A stretch of 64,000 nucleotides of DNA from Caulobacter sp. (GTDB taxonomy: Bacteria; Pseudomonadota; Alphaproteobacteria; Caulobacterales; Caulobacteraceae). Below, piece by piece: positions 28,951 to 37,622 of this stretch. Every line of letters starts with the position of its first letter. Positions within the stretch are counted from its first letter, which is position 1. The position numbers were made by a program, and so were the translations under genes. Below the pieces are notes generated by a model that ran no database searches, had not been told where the DNA came from, and saw nothing but the letters and a program-made list of their open reading frames with translations. The DNA lies in the NCBI GenBank assembly GCA_021741355.1, contig JAIOXZ010000002.1:62001-126000 (forward strand), written 5' to 3'.

Positions 28951-31839
28951 ATGACTGACACCGACGCCCCCGCCCTGCCCGACCGCCCCCTCACCCAGGA
29001 CGGGCCGCCCGTGCGGCTCTATCTGATCGACGGGTCGGGCTACATCTTCCGCGCCTTCCACGCCCTGCCGCCGCTGACGCGCAAGTCGGACGGCCTGCCG
29101 GTCGGGGCGGTGCAGGGGTTCTGCAACATGCTGTTCAAGCTGCTGCGGGACATGAAGGAGGACGGGCCGACCCATCTGGCGGTGATCTTCGACCACTCCG
29201 ACAAGACGTTCCGCAACACCCTGTATCCCCAGTACAAGGCGCACCGCCCGCCGCTGCCCGAGGACCTGGTCCCGCAGTTTCCGCTGGTGCGCGAAGCGAC
29301 CCGCGCGTTCGGCGTGCCGAGTATCGAGCTGGCCGGCTACGAGGCGGACGACCTGATCGCTGCCTACAGCTGCAAGGTGCGCGACGCGGGCGGCGAGGTG
29401 ATCATCGTCTCGTCCGACAAGGATCTGATGCAGCTGATCGGCGACCGGGTGTCGATGCTCGACACGATGAAGAATGTGCTGATCGGCCCCGACCAGGTGT
29501 TCGAGAAGTTCGGCGTGGCGCCGGAAAAGGTCGTCGAGGTCCAGGCCCTGTGCGGCGACAGCGTCGACAACGTCCCCGGCGCGCCCGGCATCGGCGTCAA
29601 GACCGCCGCCCTGCTGATCAACGAATACGGCGACCTGGAGACGCTGCTCAGCCGCGCCCACGAGATCAAGCAGGAGAAGCGGCGCGAGACCCTGATCAAC
29701 TTCGCCGACCAGATCCGCCTGTCCCGGCAACTGGTGCAGCTCGACTGCGACACCCCCCTGCCCGAACCGGTCGAGGACCTGGCGGTGCGCGATCCGGACG
29801 GCCCGACCCTGGCCGCCTTCCTCGAACAGATGGAGTTCCGCAGCCTGGCCCGCCGGGTCGGGGATGCGGCGGCCGGCAACGGCATGCCCGCCGCGCCGAT
29901 GCCGAAGATGGGCGCGCCCCGACTCGCCCCCAACGGCGGCTTCAGCGCCGGCGAGCGCGAGGCCGCCGCGCCGGTCGAGCCTGTCCAGATCGACACCACG
30001 AACTATGTCTGTGTCCGCGATCTGCCGACCCTGGAAGCCTGGGTCAGCCGCGCCACGGAGATCGGCGTCGTCGCCTTCGACACCGAGACCGACGCCCTCG
30101 GCTCGGCTGTCGCCGGCCTCTGCGGCGTCTCGCTGGCCGTCGCGCCGGGCGAGGCCTGCTACATCCCGCTCGGCCACTGCGAGAAGGACGAGGGGCTGTT
30201 CGGCGGCGAGAGCGGCGCGGACCTGACCCAGATCCCGCTCGACCAGGCGCTCGCTGCGCTCAAGCCGATGCTGGAGGACCCGTCGGTCCTGAAGGTGGCG
30301 CAGAACGCCAAGTACGATATCGCCGTCCTGACCCGCTACGGCATCGACGTCACCCCGATCGACGACACCATGCTGCTGAGCTCGACGCTCGAGGCGGGCC
30401 TGCACGGGCACGGCATGGACGAGCTCAGCGAGCTGTGGCTTGGCCACAAGCCAATCCCGTTCAAACAGGTCTGCGGGACCGGCAAGAGCGAGATCAGCTT
30501 CAAGCACGTCGCCCTGGAGCCCGCGACGGCCTACGCCGCCGAGGACGCCGACGTTACCCTGCGGCTGTGGCGGATCCTGCGGCCGCGGCTGGCGCGCGAG
30601 GGCATGCTGACCGTCTACGAGACCACCGAACGCCCCCTGCCGCCGGTGGTGGCGCAGATGGAGAACGCCGGCATCAAGGTCGATCCCGACTTGCTGCGCA
30701 GCCTCAGCCACGAGTTCTCCATGCGGATGGTCGACCTCGAGGCGAAGGCCCACGTACTGGCCGGGCGGCCGTTCAATCTCGGCAGTCCCAAACAGATCGG
30801 CGACATCCTGTTCGGCGAGCTCGGCCTGGAGGGCGGCAAGAAGACCGCCACCGGCCAGTGGGCCACCGACGTCGACGTGCTCGAACGCCTGGCGGCCAGC
30901 CACGACCTGCCGCGCACCCTGCTCGACTGGCGCCAGCTGGCCAAGCTGAAGGGCACCTACACCGACAACCTGATCGCCGCGATCAACCCCGCGACCGGCC
31001 GCGTGCACACCTCCTACAGCCTGGCGGCGGCCAACACCGGGCGCCTCGCCTCGACCGACCCCAACCTGCAGAACATCCCGATCCGCACCGAGGAAGGCCG
31101 CAAGATCCGCAAGGCCTTCATCGCCGAGCCGGGCCATGTGCTGATCAGCGCCGACTACAGCCAGATCGAGTTGCGCCTGCTCGCCCATGTCGGCGACATC
31201 CCGCAGCTGAAGCGGGCCTTCAAGGAGGGTCTGGACATTCACGCCATGACCGCCTCGGAGATGTTCAACACCCCGATCGAGGGCATGCTGGCCGACGTGC
31301 GGCGCCGCGCCAAGGCGATCAACTTCGGCATCGTCTACGGCATCAGCGCGTTCGGCCTGGCCAACCAGCTGGGCATCGACCAGTCGGAGGCCGGCGCCTA
31401 CATCAAGACCTACTTCGAGCGCTTCCCGGGCATCCGCGAGTACATGGACCGGATGCGGGCCGAGGTGCGCGAGAACGCCAGCGTCACCACCCTGTTCGGG
31501 CGCAAGATCAACATCCCCGACATCCGCGGCAAGGCCGTCGGCATGCGCCAGTTCGCCGAGCGCGCGGCCATCAACGCGCCGCTCCAGGGCGCGGCCGCCG
31601 ACATCATCCGCCGGGCCATGGCGCGAATGCCGGCGGCGCTGCGGGACGCGGGGCTGAGCTCACGGATGCTGCTGCAGGTGCACGACGAACTGGTCTTCGA
31701 GGCGGCCGTGGCCGAGACCGAAGAGACCATCCGCGTGGCCAAGGCGGTGATGGAGAAGGCCGCCCTGCCGGCGGTGGAGCTGTCGGTTCCGCTGGTGGTG
31801 GAAGCGCGCGCGGCGAGCAACTGGGACGAGGCGCACTAG
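28951..31839 (+). CDS. polA: DNA polymerase I
   Basis: 962 residues, all three domains. The 5'-3' exonuclease starts at YLIDGSGYIFRAFHALPP and contains YEADDLIAA and the helix-hairpin-helix GVKTAALLINEYG. The 3'-5' exonuclease keeps its acidic residues: FDTETDAL near 376, NAKYD near 453 and YAAEDADVT near 531, so proofreading should be active. The polymerase domain has DYSQIELRLLAH near 734, the fingers helix RRRAKAINFGIVYGIS and the VHDELVFE motif near 910. ATG 28951 follows CCTCTCCCG; in-frame codons further upstream do not look coding. Confidence 0.97.
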   Translation: MTDTDAPALPDRPLTQDGPPVRLYLIDGSGYIFRAFHALPPLTRKSDGLPVGAVQGFCNMLFKLLRDMKEDGPTHLAVIFDHSDKTFRNTLYPQYKAHRPPLPEDLVPQFPLVREATRAFGVPSIELAGYEADDLIAAYSCKVRDAGGEVIIVSSDKDLMQLIGDRVSMLDTMKNVLIGPDQVFEKFGVAPEKVVEVQALCGDSVDNVPGAPGIGVKTAALLINEYGDLETLLSRAHEIKQEKRRETLINFADQIRLSRQLVQLDCDTPLPEPVEDLAVRDPDGPTLAAFLEQMEFRSLARRVGDAAAGNGMPAAPMPKMGAPRLAPNGGFSAGEREAAAPVEPVQIDTTNYVCVRDLPTLEAWVSRATEIGVVAFDTETDALGSAVAGLCGVSLAVAPGEACYIPLGHCEKDEGLFGGESGADLTQIPLDQALAALKPMLEDPSVLKVAQNAKYDIAVLTRYGIDVTPIDDTMLLSSTLEAGLHGHGMDELSELWLGHKPIPFKQVCGTGKSEISFKHVALEPATAYAAEDADVTLRLWRILRPRLAREGMLTVYETTERPLPPVVAQMENAGIKVDPDLLRSLSHEFSMRMVDLEAKAHVLAGRPFNLGSPKQIGDILFGELGLEGGKKTATGQWATDVDVLERLAASHDLPRTLLDWRQLAKLKGTYTDNLIAAINPATGRVHTSYSLAAANTGRLASTDPNLQNIPIRTEEGRKIRKAFIAEPGHVLISADYSQIELRLLAHVGDIPQLKRAFKEGLDIHAMTASEMFNTPIEGMLADVRRRAKAINFGIVYGISAFGLANQLGIDQSEAGAYIKTYFERFPGIREYMDRMRAEVRENASVTTLFGRKINIPDIRGKAVGMRQFAERAAINAPLQGAAADIIRRAMARMPAALRDAGLSSRMLLQVHDELVFEAAVAETEETIRVAKAVMEKAALPAVELSVPLVVEARAASNWDEAH

Positions 31840-31886
31840 CTTTCGCCCAAGGGCACACCCCGCCCTAAGTCCATGGCGGCGAGCTT

Positions 31887-31977
31887 GCTCCGGTCTCCGG
31901 ACGGGTCAAGGACCGCTTCGCGGCCGCGCAGCGGCGGGCCCGCAGGCCCCGTCCTTGACGCGACCGGAGACCGGAGC
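31887..31977. repeat. palindromic repeat with GTCAAGGAC arms, copy 2
   Basis: Left arm GCTCCGGTCTCCGGACGGG then TCAAGGAC, right arm GTCCTTGACGCGACCGGAG then ACCGGAGC, loop with GGCCGCGCAGCGGCG, which is identical in the copy at 20399-20491. It fills part of the 388-nt gap after polA. Confidence 0.78.
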
Positions 31978-32036
31978 TCCAATTCTACCAAGGCCTTAAG
32001 GGCTTCCCAGCATCCCAACGGATGCTGATTTCCCAC

Positions 32037-32153
32037 TGTCATCCCGGAAGGCGCGCAGCGGCTATCCGGGACCCAGATCGAATCCCATCCACGGCGCTTG
32101 AAGCCGAATCTGGGTCCCGGCTCTCCGCGCGTTGCGCTGCGGCCGGGATGACA
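32037..32153. repeat. palindromic repeat TGTCATCCCGG...CCGGGATGACA
   Basis: Arms TGTCATCCCGG (32037) and CCGGGATGACA (ending 32153), with internal inner arms TCCGGGACCCAGAT and ATCTGGGTCCCGG. Only one copy in the window. With the element at 31887-31977 it explains most of the non-coding stretch between polA and the sulfotransferases. Confidence 0.75.
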
Positions 32154-32227
32154 GAAGGCGGGCGGCCTTGAACCCCTGCCCCCTCCGTCGCATAACACCG
32201 GTCTCATCGATCCGGGGGGACACTCAC

Positions 32228-33175
32228 ATGCTTAGCCGCGCGCCCGTGGCGCCCGTTCGGGACTGGTATTGCGACTCCGCCCACTGGGACCAGTTCACCC
32301 CTCGCGACGGCGACGTGATCATCGCCACCGCCCCCAAGGTCGGCACCACCTGGACGCAGCAGATCGTCAACCTGCTGGTGTTCCAGAACCCCGAGCCGCG
32401 CCAGCTGGGCGCGCTGTCGCCGTGGCTCGACTGCCGCCTCCAGATGCCCTTGCCAGTGGCGTTGCAGGTGCTGGAAGCCCAGCCACACCGACGGTTCGTC
32501 AAGTCGCACCTGCCGATGAGCGCCCTGCCGATCTGGGACCAGGTGAACTACATCCATGTGGCGCGGGACGGGCGGGACGCCTGCATGTCCTATCTCAACC
32601 ACATCAACGGCTACACGCCCTTCACCTGGAGCAGGCTGGACGCGGTCGGCGAGAGCGACCCGCTGCTGCCGGGCGCCAAGCCCCGGCCACCGCGGACGAC
32701 GCGGGAGTTCTTCCACCACTGGATCGAGCCGGGCGGCACGCGAAAGGCCGAGCTGATGGCCGACGCCTTCTTCGAGATCGAGCGCTCGTTCTGGGCCTAG
32801 CGCGCCCGGCCCAATGTGCTACTGCTGCACTACAACGACATGAAGGCCGATCTGGATGGCGAGATGCGCCGCATCGCCGCCTTCCTGGGCATTCCGGTCG
32901 ACGAGGCGATCTGGCCCGACCTGGTCGCCGCCGCTGATTTCAGCGCCATGCAGCGGGACGGCGGGACCCTGATGGCCGGGGTCGATGTGGCCTTCGAGGG
33001 CGGCCACACGACCTTCCTCAACAAGGGGACCAACGGCCGCTGGCAGACCGAGCTGACCGCCGAGGACCTGGCCCGCTACCGGCAGCGCGTCGAGACCGAA
33101 TTGTCCCCGACGCTGGCCCACTGGCTGGAGCACGGCCGCCTTGTGGCCGGCGATCCGCGCGCCACGGCGGACTGA
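32228..33175 (+). pseudogene. sulfotransferase interrupted by an in-frame amber codon
   Basis: A full-length 315-codon sulfotransferase frame is broken by TAG at 32798-32800, after 190 residues. The cofactor (PAPS) phosphate loop TAPKVGTTWTQQIV (34-47) and the 3'-phosphate site HVARDGRDACMSYLNH are upstream of the stop. The remaining 124 codons (from RARPNVLLLHYNDMK) continue in the same frame and align with the intact paralogue immediately downstream. There the equivalent codon is GAA (ERAFWAERTRSN), so the stop probably came from a GAG-to-TAG transversion. A 190-residue fragment might be made; readthrough or sequencing error cannot be excluded. Confidence 0.85.
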
Positions 33176-33185
33176 CGACAACGCC

Positions 33186-34133
33186 ATGCTCAGCCGCCCA
33201 CCCATCGCACCCGTCAGGGGCTACTACTGCGACAGCAGCCGCTGGGCCCCCTACGTCCCGCGCGACGGCGACATCGTCATCGCCACAGCGCCCAAGGTCG
33301 GCACCACCTGGATGCAGCAGATCGTCAGCCTGCTGGTGTTCCAGTCCACCGAGGCCAAACCGCTGCACTTCATCTCGCCCTGGCTGGACTGCCGGCTGCG
33401 GGACAACCTGGGCGAACAGCTGGCGCTGCTGGAGATGCAGACCCACCGGCGGTACATCAAGTCACACCTGCCGTTCAGCGCCCTGCCGGTCTGGGACGAG
33501 GTGAAGTACATCCATGTGGCGCGGGACGGCCGCGACGCCTGCCTGTCCTACCTGAACCACAACAACGCCTACACCGCGGGCGCCTGGGCCCGGCTGGACG
33601 CGGCGGCCGAGGCGGACCTCGACCTGCCCGCGCCCGCGCCGCGCCCGCCGCGCGACGCACGGGGCTTTTTCCATCACTGGATCGCGCCCGGCGGCACGGC
33701 GGCGGCGGAGCAGATGGGCGACGGCTTCTTCGAGATCGAGCGGGCCTTCTGGGCGGAACGGACCCGTTCAAACCTGCTGCTGGTCCACTACGCCGACCTG
33801 AAGACCGACCTCGACGGCGAGATGCGGCGGATCAGCGCCTTCCTGGACATCCCCGTGGACGAGACGATCTGGCCGTCACTCGTCGAGGCCGCGGACTTCG
33901 AGTCGATGAAGGCGGCCGGCGCAGACCTCATGCCCGGGGCGGAGATGTCCTTCGAGGGCGGCCACAACACCTTCCTCAACAAGGGGACCAACGGCCGCTG
34001 GCAGACCGAGCTGACCGCCGGGGACCTGGCGCTGTATCAGCAGCGTGTGGCGACGGAGCTGTCCCCGTCGCTCGCCCGCTGGCTGGAGCACGGCCGCCTC
34101 GCCACCGGCGACCCGGTGACAGCCGCCGACTGA
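33186..34133 (+). CDS. sulfotransferase (intact tandem paralogue)
   Basis: 315 residues, exactly the length of the broken copy that ends 10 nt upstream. The 5'-phosphosulfate loop ATAPKVGTTWMQQIV is at 33-47 and the 3'-phosphate motif HVARDGRDACLSYLNH follows. The C-terminus keeps the GGHNTFLNKGTNGRWQTEL segment shared with the other copy. Cytosolic-type sulfotransferase fold using PAPS; acceptor unknown. Its ATG lies just after the stop of the first copy, so both were probably co-transcribed after a tandem duplication. Confidence 0.92.
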   Translation: MLSRPPIAPVRGYYCDSSRWAPYVPRDGDIVIATAPKVGTTWMQQIVSLLVFQSTEAKPLHFISPWLDCRLRDNLGEQLALLEMQTHRRYIKSHLPFSALPVWDEVKYIHVARDGRDACLSYLNHNNAYTAGAWARLDAAAEADLDLPAPAPRPPRDARGFFHHWIAPGGTAAAEQMGDGFFEIERAFWAERTRSNLLLVHYADLKTDLDGEMRRISAFLDIPVDETIWPSLVEAADFESMKAAGADLMPGAEMSFEGGHNTFLNKGTNGRWQTELTAGDLALYQQRVATELSPSLARWLEHGRLATGDPVTAAD

Positions 34134-34192
34134 CCGGAACCTCGCCCCGCGCCCGACGTTGGTCCGACGGGCTGTTGCGTAAAGGGCTGACG

Positions 34193-34282
34193 ATGAAACG
34201 GTTGATGTACTGGACGTTCGCCATCCCCATGACGGCCATCGCGGCGCTGGTCGTGCTGAAACTGATGCAGGCGGCGATCTGA
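34193..34282 (+). CDS. 29-residue putative membrane peptide
   Basis: ATG 34193 to TGA 34282 encodes [12 protein letters not shown] then [17 protein letters not shown]: a basic start followed by one hydrophobic helix. AAAGGG lies 6 nt upstream. It lies between the sulfotransferases and tRNA-Ala. Short length and a modest ribosome site make this tentative. Confidence 0.35.
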   Translation: MKRLMYWTFAIPMTAIAALVVLKLMQAAI

Positions 34283-34297
34283 ACGATCACCGCATCC

Positions 34298-34373
34298 TGG
34301 TGGAGCCGAGGGGAATCGAACCCCTGACCTCCTCATTGCGAACGAGGCGCTCTACCATCTGAGCTACGGCCCC
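34298..34373 (-). tRNA. tRNA-Ala (anticodon CGC)
   Basis: 76 nt including encoded CCA. Acceptor arms GGGGCCG and CGGCTCC pair with a G3-U70 wobble, the alanine identity element. The anticodon stem CCTCG/TGAGG encloses TTCGCAA, giving anticodon CGC (reads GCG). The T arm contains TTCGATT. Confidence 0.96.
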
Positions 34374-34515
34374 CTCCCAGGAAGAGGGAAGCGGCGCACA
34401 TATGGCCGGGTCGCCTTGCCTGTCAAGGCTGGCGGCGCGTAAGGCGGTCGCCGCGCCTTGCCGTGATTCAGGGGCCCGGATAGAAGCGGGGTTCACCAAC
34501 ACCGGAACCCGCTCC

Positions 34516-34830
34516 ATGGCCGCCATCATTGGCTTCGTCTTCTTCATCATCAACAGCCTGCTGGGACTGCTGGTCCTGGCGCTGGTGATCACGGCGATCC
34601 TGTCCTGGCTGGTGGCCTTCGACGTGGTCAACCTGCGCAACAACGCCGTCCGGCAGATCTACTACACGCTGGAGCGGATCACCGAGCCGCTGCTGACGCC
34701 GATCCGCCGCTTCGTGCCGCCGCTGGGCGGGGTCGACCTCAGCTTCATCGTGCTGTTCCTGATCATCCAGGGCATCCGCAACTACCTGTCGCCGGCCCTT
34801 CAGGTGGCCCTGCTCGGGCTCGTCGGCTAG
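34516..34830 (+). CDS. YggT family membrane protein
   Basis: 104 residues from ATG 34516. Two hydrophobic regions (about 3-34 and 73-103) flank the signature LERITEPLLTPIRRFVPPLGGVDLS of YggT proteins, which in several bacteria are linked to osmotic or division-related membrane functions. It forms an operon with the DUF167 gene 5 nt downstream, a common pairing (yggT-yggU). Confidence 0.93.
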   Translation: MAAIIGFVFFIINSLLGLLVLALVITAILSWLVAFDVVNLRNNAVRQIYYTLERITEPLLTPIRRFVPPLGGVDLSFIVLFLIIQGIRNYLSPALQVALLGLVG

Positions 34831-34834
34831 GCGG

Positions 34835-35119
34835 GTGCGCCTGGCCGTCCGCCTGACGCCGCGCGGCGGCCGGGACGCCATCGACGGCTGGGCCAGCGGC
34901 CCTGACGGTCGCCCCTATCTCAAGGCGCGCGTCTCCGCCCCGCCGGTGGAGGGCGAGGCCAACGCCGCCCTGACTGTGCTGCTGGCGAAGGCGCTCGGCG
35001 TCAGCAAGTCGAGCGTGCGCATCGCCGCCGGCCAGACCGGCCGGCTGAAATCGGTGGAGGTCGAGGGTCTGGACCCCGCCGGCCTCGCCGCCGCCTTTGG
35101 TCCACCCCCGGGAGCCTGA
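34835..35119 (+). CDS. DUF167 (YggU) family protein
   Basis: 94 residues from GTG 34835. Single small domain with the family pattern LAVRLTPRGGRDAIDGW, LKARVSAPPVEGEANAALTVLLAKALGVSKSSVRIAAGQTGRLK. Function unknown; nearly always next to yggT. Two nucleotides separate it from the next gene. Confidence 0.93.
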   Translation: MRLAVRLTPRGGRDAIDGWASGPDGRPYLKARVSAPPVEGEANAALTVLLAKALGVSKSSVRIAAGQTGRLKSVEVEGLDPAGLAAAFGPPPGA

Positions 35120-35121
35120 TC

Positions 35122-36033
35122 ATGGCCGGAAGCCAGGACTTCGCCGCCGACCCGCGCAACGCCACCGCGCGCATCTGGCTGAACGGCGAGATGGTCACGC
35201 GCAAGAACGCCAGGGTCTCGGTGTTCGACGCTGGCTTCGTCGTCGGCGACGGCGTCTGGGAGGGGCTGCGCCTGCACAAGGGCCGGCTGATGTTCCTCGA
35301 CGCGCATCTGGACCGGCTGTTCCAGGGCGCCGACGCGATCGGCCTCGACATCGGCATGAGCCGCCAGCAGGTGACCGAGGCGCTGAACGACCTGCTGGCC
35401 TTCAACCGGATGGAGGACGGCGTCCATCTGCGCCTGATGGTCACGCGCGGCGAGAAGACCGGCGCCAACCAGGACCCGCGCAACGCGTTGGGCAAGCCGA
35501 CCGTGGTGATCCTCGCCGAATGGAAGGTCCCCAGCCCGGCGATCGTCACGCGCGGCCTCTCGCTGGCCACCGTCGGCATCCGCTGCACCCCGGCGCACAT
35601 GTTCGACATGCGGCTCAACAGCCATAGCCGCCTGAACCTGATCATCGCCCTGCAGGAGGCCATCCGCGCCGGCGCGGACGAGGCGCTGATGCTCGATCCG
35701 GACGGCTACGTGTCCAGCTGCAACGCGACCAACCTGTTCTGGGTCAGGGATGGCGAGGTCCGCACCTCGACGGGCGAGTTCTGCTTCAACGGCGTGACCC
35801 GGGCCAATGTGATCAAGCTGTGCGAGGCCAACGGCATCCCGCTGCGGCTGGGAAACTTCCCGGTGGAAGACATCCGCGAGGCCGACGAGGCCTTCGTCAC
35901 CGGCACCTTCGGCGGGCTGACCCCGGTGCGGGAGATTGACGGCAAGCCGCTGCCCCAGGCGCTGCCCGGCTATCGCACCACCATCCTGCGCGAGCTCTAC
36001 GACGGGCTGAAGGACGCGGAGGCCGCGCGGTGA
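35122..36033 (+). CDS. class-IV aminotransferase fold protein lacking the PLP lysine
   Basis: 303 residues with the overall class-IV pattern: WLNGEMVTRKNARVSVFDAGFVVGDGVWEGLR near the start, GADEALMLDPDGYV around 184-197, and FVTGTFGGLTPVREIDG near the end. However, there is no lysine at all between K135 and K232. The expected Schiff-base lysine, around residue 167, falls in DMRLNSHSRLN. The glutamate that normally contacts the PLP ring nitrogen (GYxSEG) is replaced (GYVSSCNATNLF). A standard PLP transaminase reaction is therefore unlikely. The start of the sulfotransferase-like gene overlaps its stop by 4 nt, so the two products probably act together. Confidence 0.85.
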   Translation: MAGSQDFAADPRNATARIWLNGEMVTRKNARVSVFDAGFVVGDGVWEGLRLHKGRLMFLDAHLDRLFQGADAIGLDIGMSRQQVTEALNDLLAFNRMEDGVHLRLMVTRGEKTGANQDPRNALGKPTVVILAEWKVPSPAIVTRGLSLATVGIRCTPAHMFDMRLNSHSRLNLIIALQEAIRAGADEALMLDPDGYVSSCNATNLFWVRDGEVRTSTGEFCFNGVTRANVIKLCEANGIPLRLGNFPVEDIREADEAFVTGTFGGLTPVREIDGKPLPQALPGYRTTILRELYDGLKDAEAAR

Positions 36034-36758
36034 CCGTCCGCATCGCCATGTGGTCTGGCCCGCGCAATATCTCCACGGCGATGATGCGGGCGTTCGAGAA
36101 CCGGCCCGACACGGCCGTCAGCGACGAGCCCTTCTACGCCGCCTATCTCGCCGGGACCGGGCTGGACCACCCGATGCGGGAGGAGGTTCTCGCCAGCCAG
36201 CCGACCGACTGGCGCCTGGTCGCCGACGCCATGGCCGGCCCGGCGCCCGGCGACGCGCCGGTCTGGTACCAGAAGCACATGACCCATCACATGCTGCCCG
36301 GCTTCGGCATGGACTGGGCGGGCGCCTGCCGCAGCGCGTTCCTGATCCGCGCGCCGGAGGCGGTGCTGGCCAGCTACACGGTCAAGCGCGAGCAGGTGAC
36401 GCTGGACGACATCGGCTTTGTCCAGCAGCGCGAACTGTTCGAACGGGAGGCCGACCGCCTCGGCGCCGCGCCGCCGGTGATCGAGGGCCGTGATGTGCTG
36501 GCCGATCCGCGCGGGACCCTGGGCAAGCTGTGCGCGGCGCTGGGCATCGCCTTCGACGACGCCATGCTGGCCTGGCCGGCGGGCCGGCGGGACAGCGACG
36601 GCGTCTGGGCGCCGGCCTGGTACGACGCCGTCGAGGCCTCCACCGGCTTCGGCCCACCCCGGTCCGAGGCCGGCCGCGACGACCTGAACGACGACCTGCG
36701 CCGGATCGCCGACGCCGCCCGCCCGCACTACGAGCGGCTGGCGGCCTTCAAACTGTAA
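36030..36758 (+). CDS. sulfotransferase-like P-loop protein coupled to the preceding gene
   Basis: 242 residues. The N-terminus IAMWSGPRNISTAMMRAF occupies the position of a sulfotransferase phosphosulfate-binding loop, and FLIRAPEAVLASYTVKREQVT resembles the 3'-phosphate site. Other conserved-looking blocks are SDEPFYAAYLAGTG and WYQKHMTHHMLP. It starts inside the last codons of the lysine-less class-IV protein (GTGA overlap). From memory, animal proteins named branched-chain-aminotransferase-like combine these two domains in one chain; this was not checked. Substrate unknown. Confidence 0.8.
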   Translation: MTVRIAMWSGPRNISTAMMRAFENRPDTAVSDEPFYAAYLAGTGLDHPMREEVLASQPTDWRLVADAMAGPAPGDAPVWYQKHMTHHMLPGFGMDWAGACRSAFLIRAPEAVLASYTVKREQVTLDDIGFVQQRELFEREADRLGAAPPVIEGRDVLADPRGTLGKLCAALGIAFDDAMLAWPAGRRDSDGVWAPAWYDAVEASTGFGPPRSEAGRDDLNDDLRRIADAARPHYERLAAFKL

Positions 36759-36826
36759 CAATCTCTCGTCATCTGTGCTCGCCTCGTCCTATCGGCCGTC
36801 ACAATCGGCGGGTAGGGTGGCCGCCC

Positions 36827-37483
36827 ATGGACGCTCCCCAGACCCACTATCCGACCGCCGGCGCGAAATGCGCGGATCTGGTCGTGCACATCGTCGGTCT
36901 GGCGCTGGCGCTGTTCGGCGGCGGGACCCTGCTCGGACTGGCCGTCGGCGCGGGCGGCGCGGGGCTGACCGCTTCTGTGGCAGTCTACGCGCTCGGCATG
37001 GCGGTGATGCTGGGCTGCTCGCTGGCCTACAATTTCGGCAAGGCGCCCTGGCGGCCCCTGCTGCGCCGGTTCGATCACGCCGGCATCTTCCTGATGATCG
37101 CCGGCAGCTATACCCCGTTCACGACCCAGAGCCTGACGGGCGGCTGGGCCATCGGCATGACGACGGCGGTCTGGAGCCTGGCGCTGCTCGGCGTGGCCGG
37201 AAAGCTGCTCCTGCCGGGCCTCGGCAAGGGCTTCTGGGTGGCGCTCTACCTGGCGCTGGGCTGGGCCGTTCTGATCGCGCTCAAGCCGATGATCGAGGGT
37301 GTGTCCTGGGTCTCGCTGATGCTGCTCGGCATCGGCGGGCTGCTCTATTCGGTCGGGGTGATCTTCTACCTGATGAAGCAGTTCAGGTTCCGCCGCGCGG
37401 TCTGGCACGGCCACGTGGTCGCCGCCGCGGCGGTGCAGTACGCCGCGGTCCTTCTGGGCGTGGTCCTGGCGGGCGCGCACTAA
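36827..37483 (+). CDS. hemolysin III/PAQR family membrane protein
   Basis: 218 residues from ATG 36827 (AGGGTGG upstream). Seven hydrophobic segments and the HlyIII residues RFDHAGIFLMIAGSYTPFTT (helix with Asp/His/Ser) and the late AVWHGHVVAAAA, the histidines of which would bind zinc. Inner membrane. The bacterial members are of uncertain role; the name hemolysin III is historical. Stands alone. Confidence 0.9.
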   Translation: MDAPQTHYPTAGAKCADLVVHIVGLALALFGGGTLLGLAVGAGGAGLTASVAVYALGMAVMLGCSLAYNFGKAPWRPLLRRFDHAGIFLMIAGSYTPFTTQSLTGGWAIGMTTAVWSLALLGVAGKLLLPGLGKGFWVALYLALGWAVLIALKPMIEGVSWVSLMLLGIGGLLYSVGVIFYLMKQFRFRRAVWHGHVVAAAAVQYAAVLLGVVLAGAH

Positions 37484-37622
37484 AGGTCCCCGATCCGGGG
37501 CGCGCTGTGCTAGGGTGAAAAGGCTACGGCATGCGGGCGCGCCCGCTCCGGATTTCCACATGCGTCTCTACGCCGGATGGGCTCGCGCTGCGCGAGGCCG
37601 CGGTGAACGTGGACCCTGCACC

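Noticed and set aside
28648-31242. Long minus-strand open frame opposite polA (864 codons)
   Set aside because: GC-rich codon bias keeps antisense frames open; its translation is low-complexity (Val/Gln/Asp/Gly-rich) with no family pattern, while polA on the other strand is complete.
28951-31839. Loss of proofreading in DNA polymerase I
   Set aside because: The acidic residues of all three 3'-5' exonuclease motifs are present, so there is no sign of loss.
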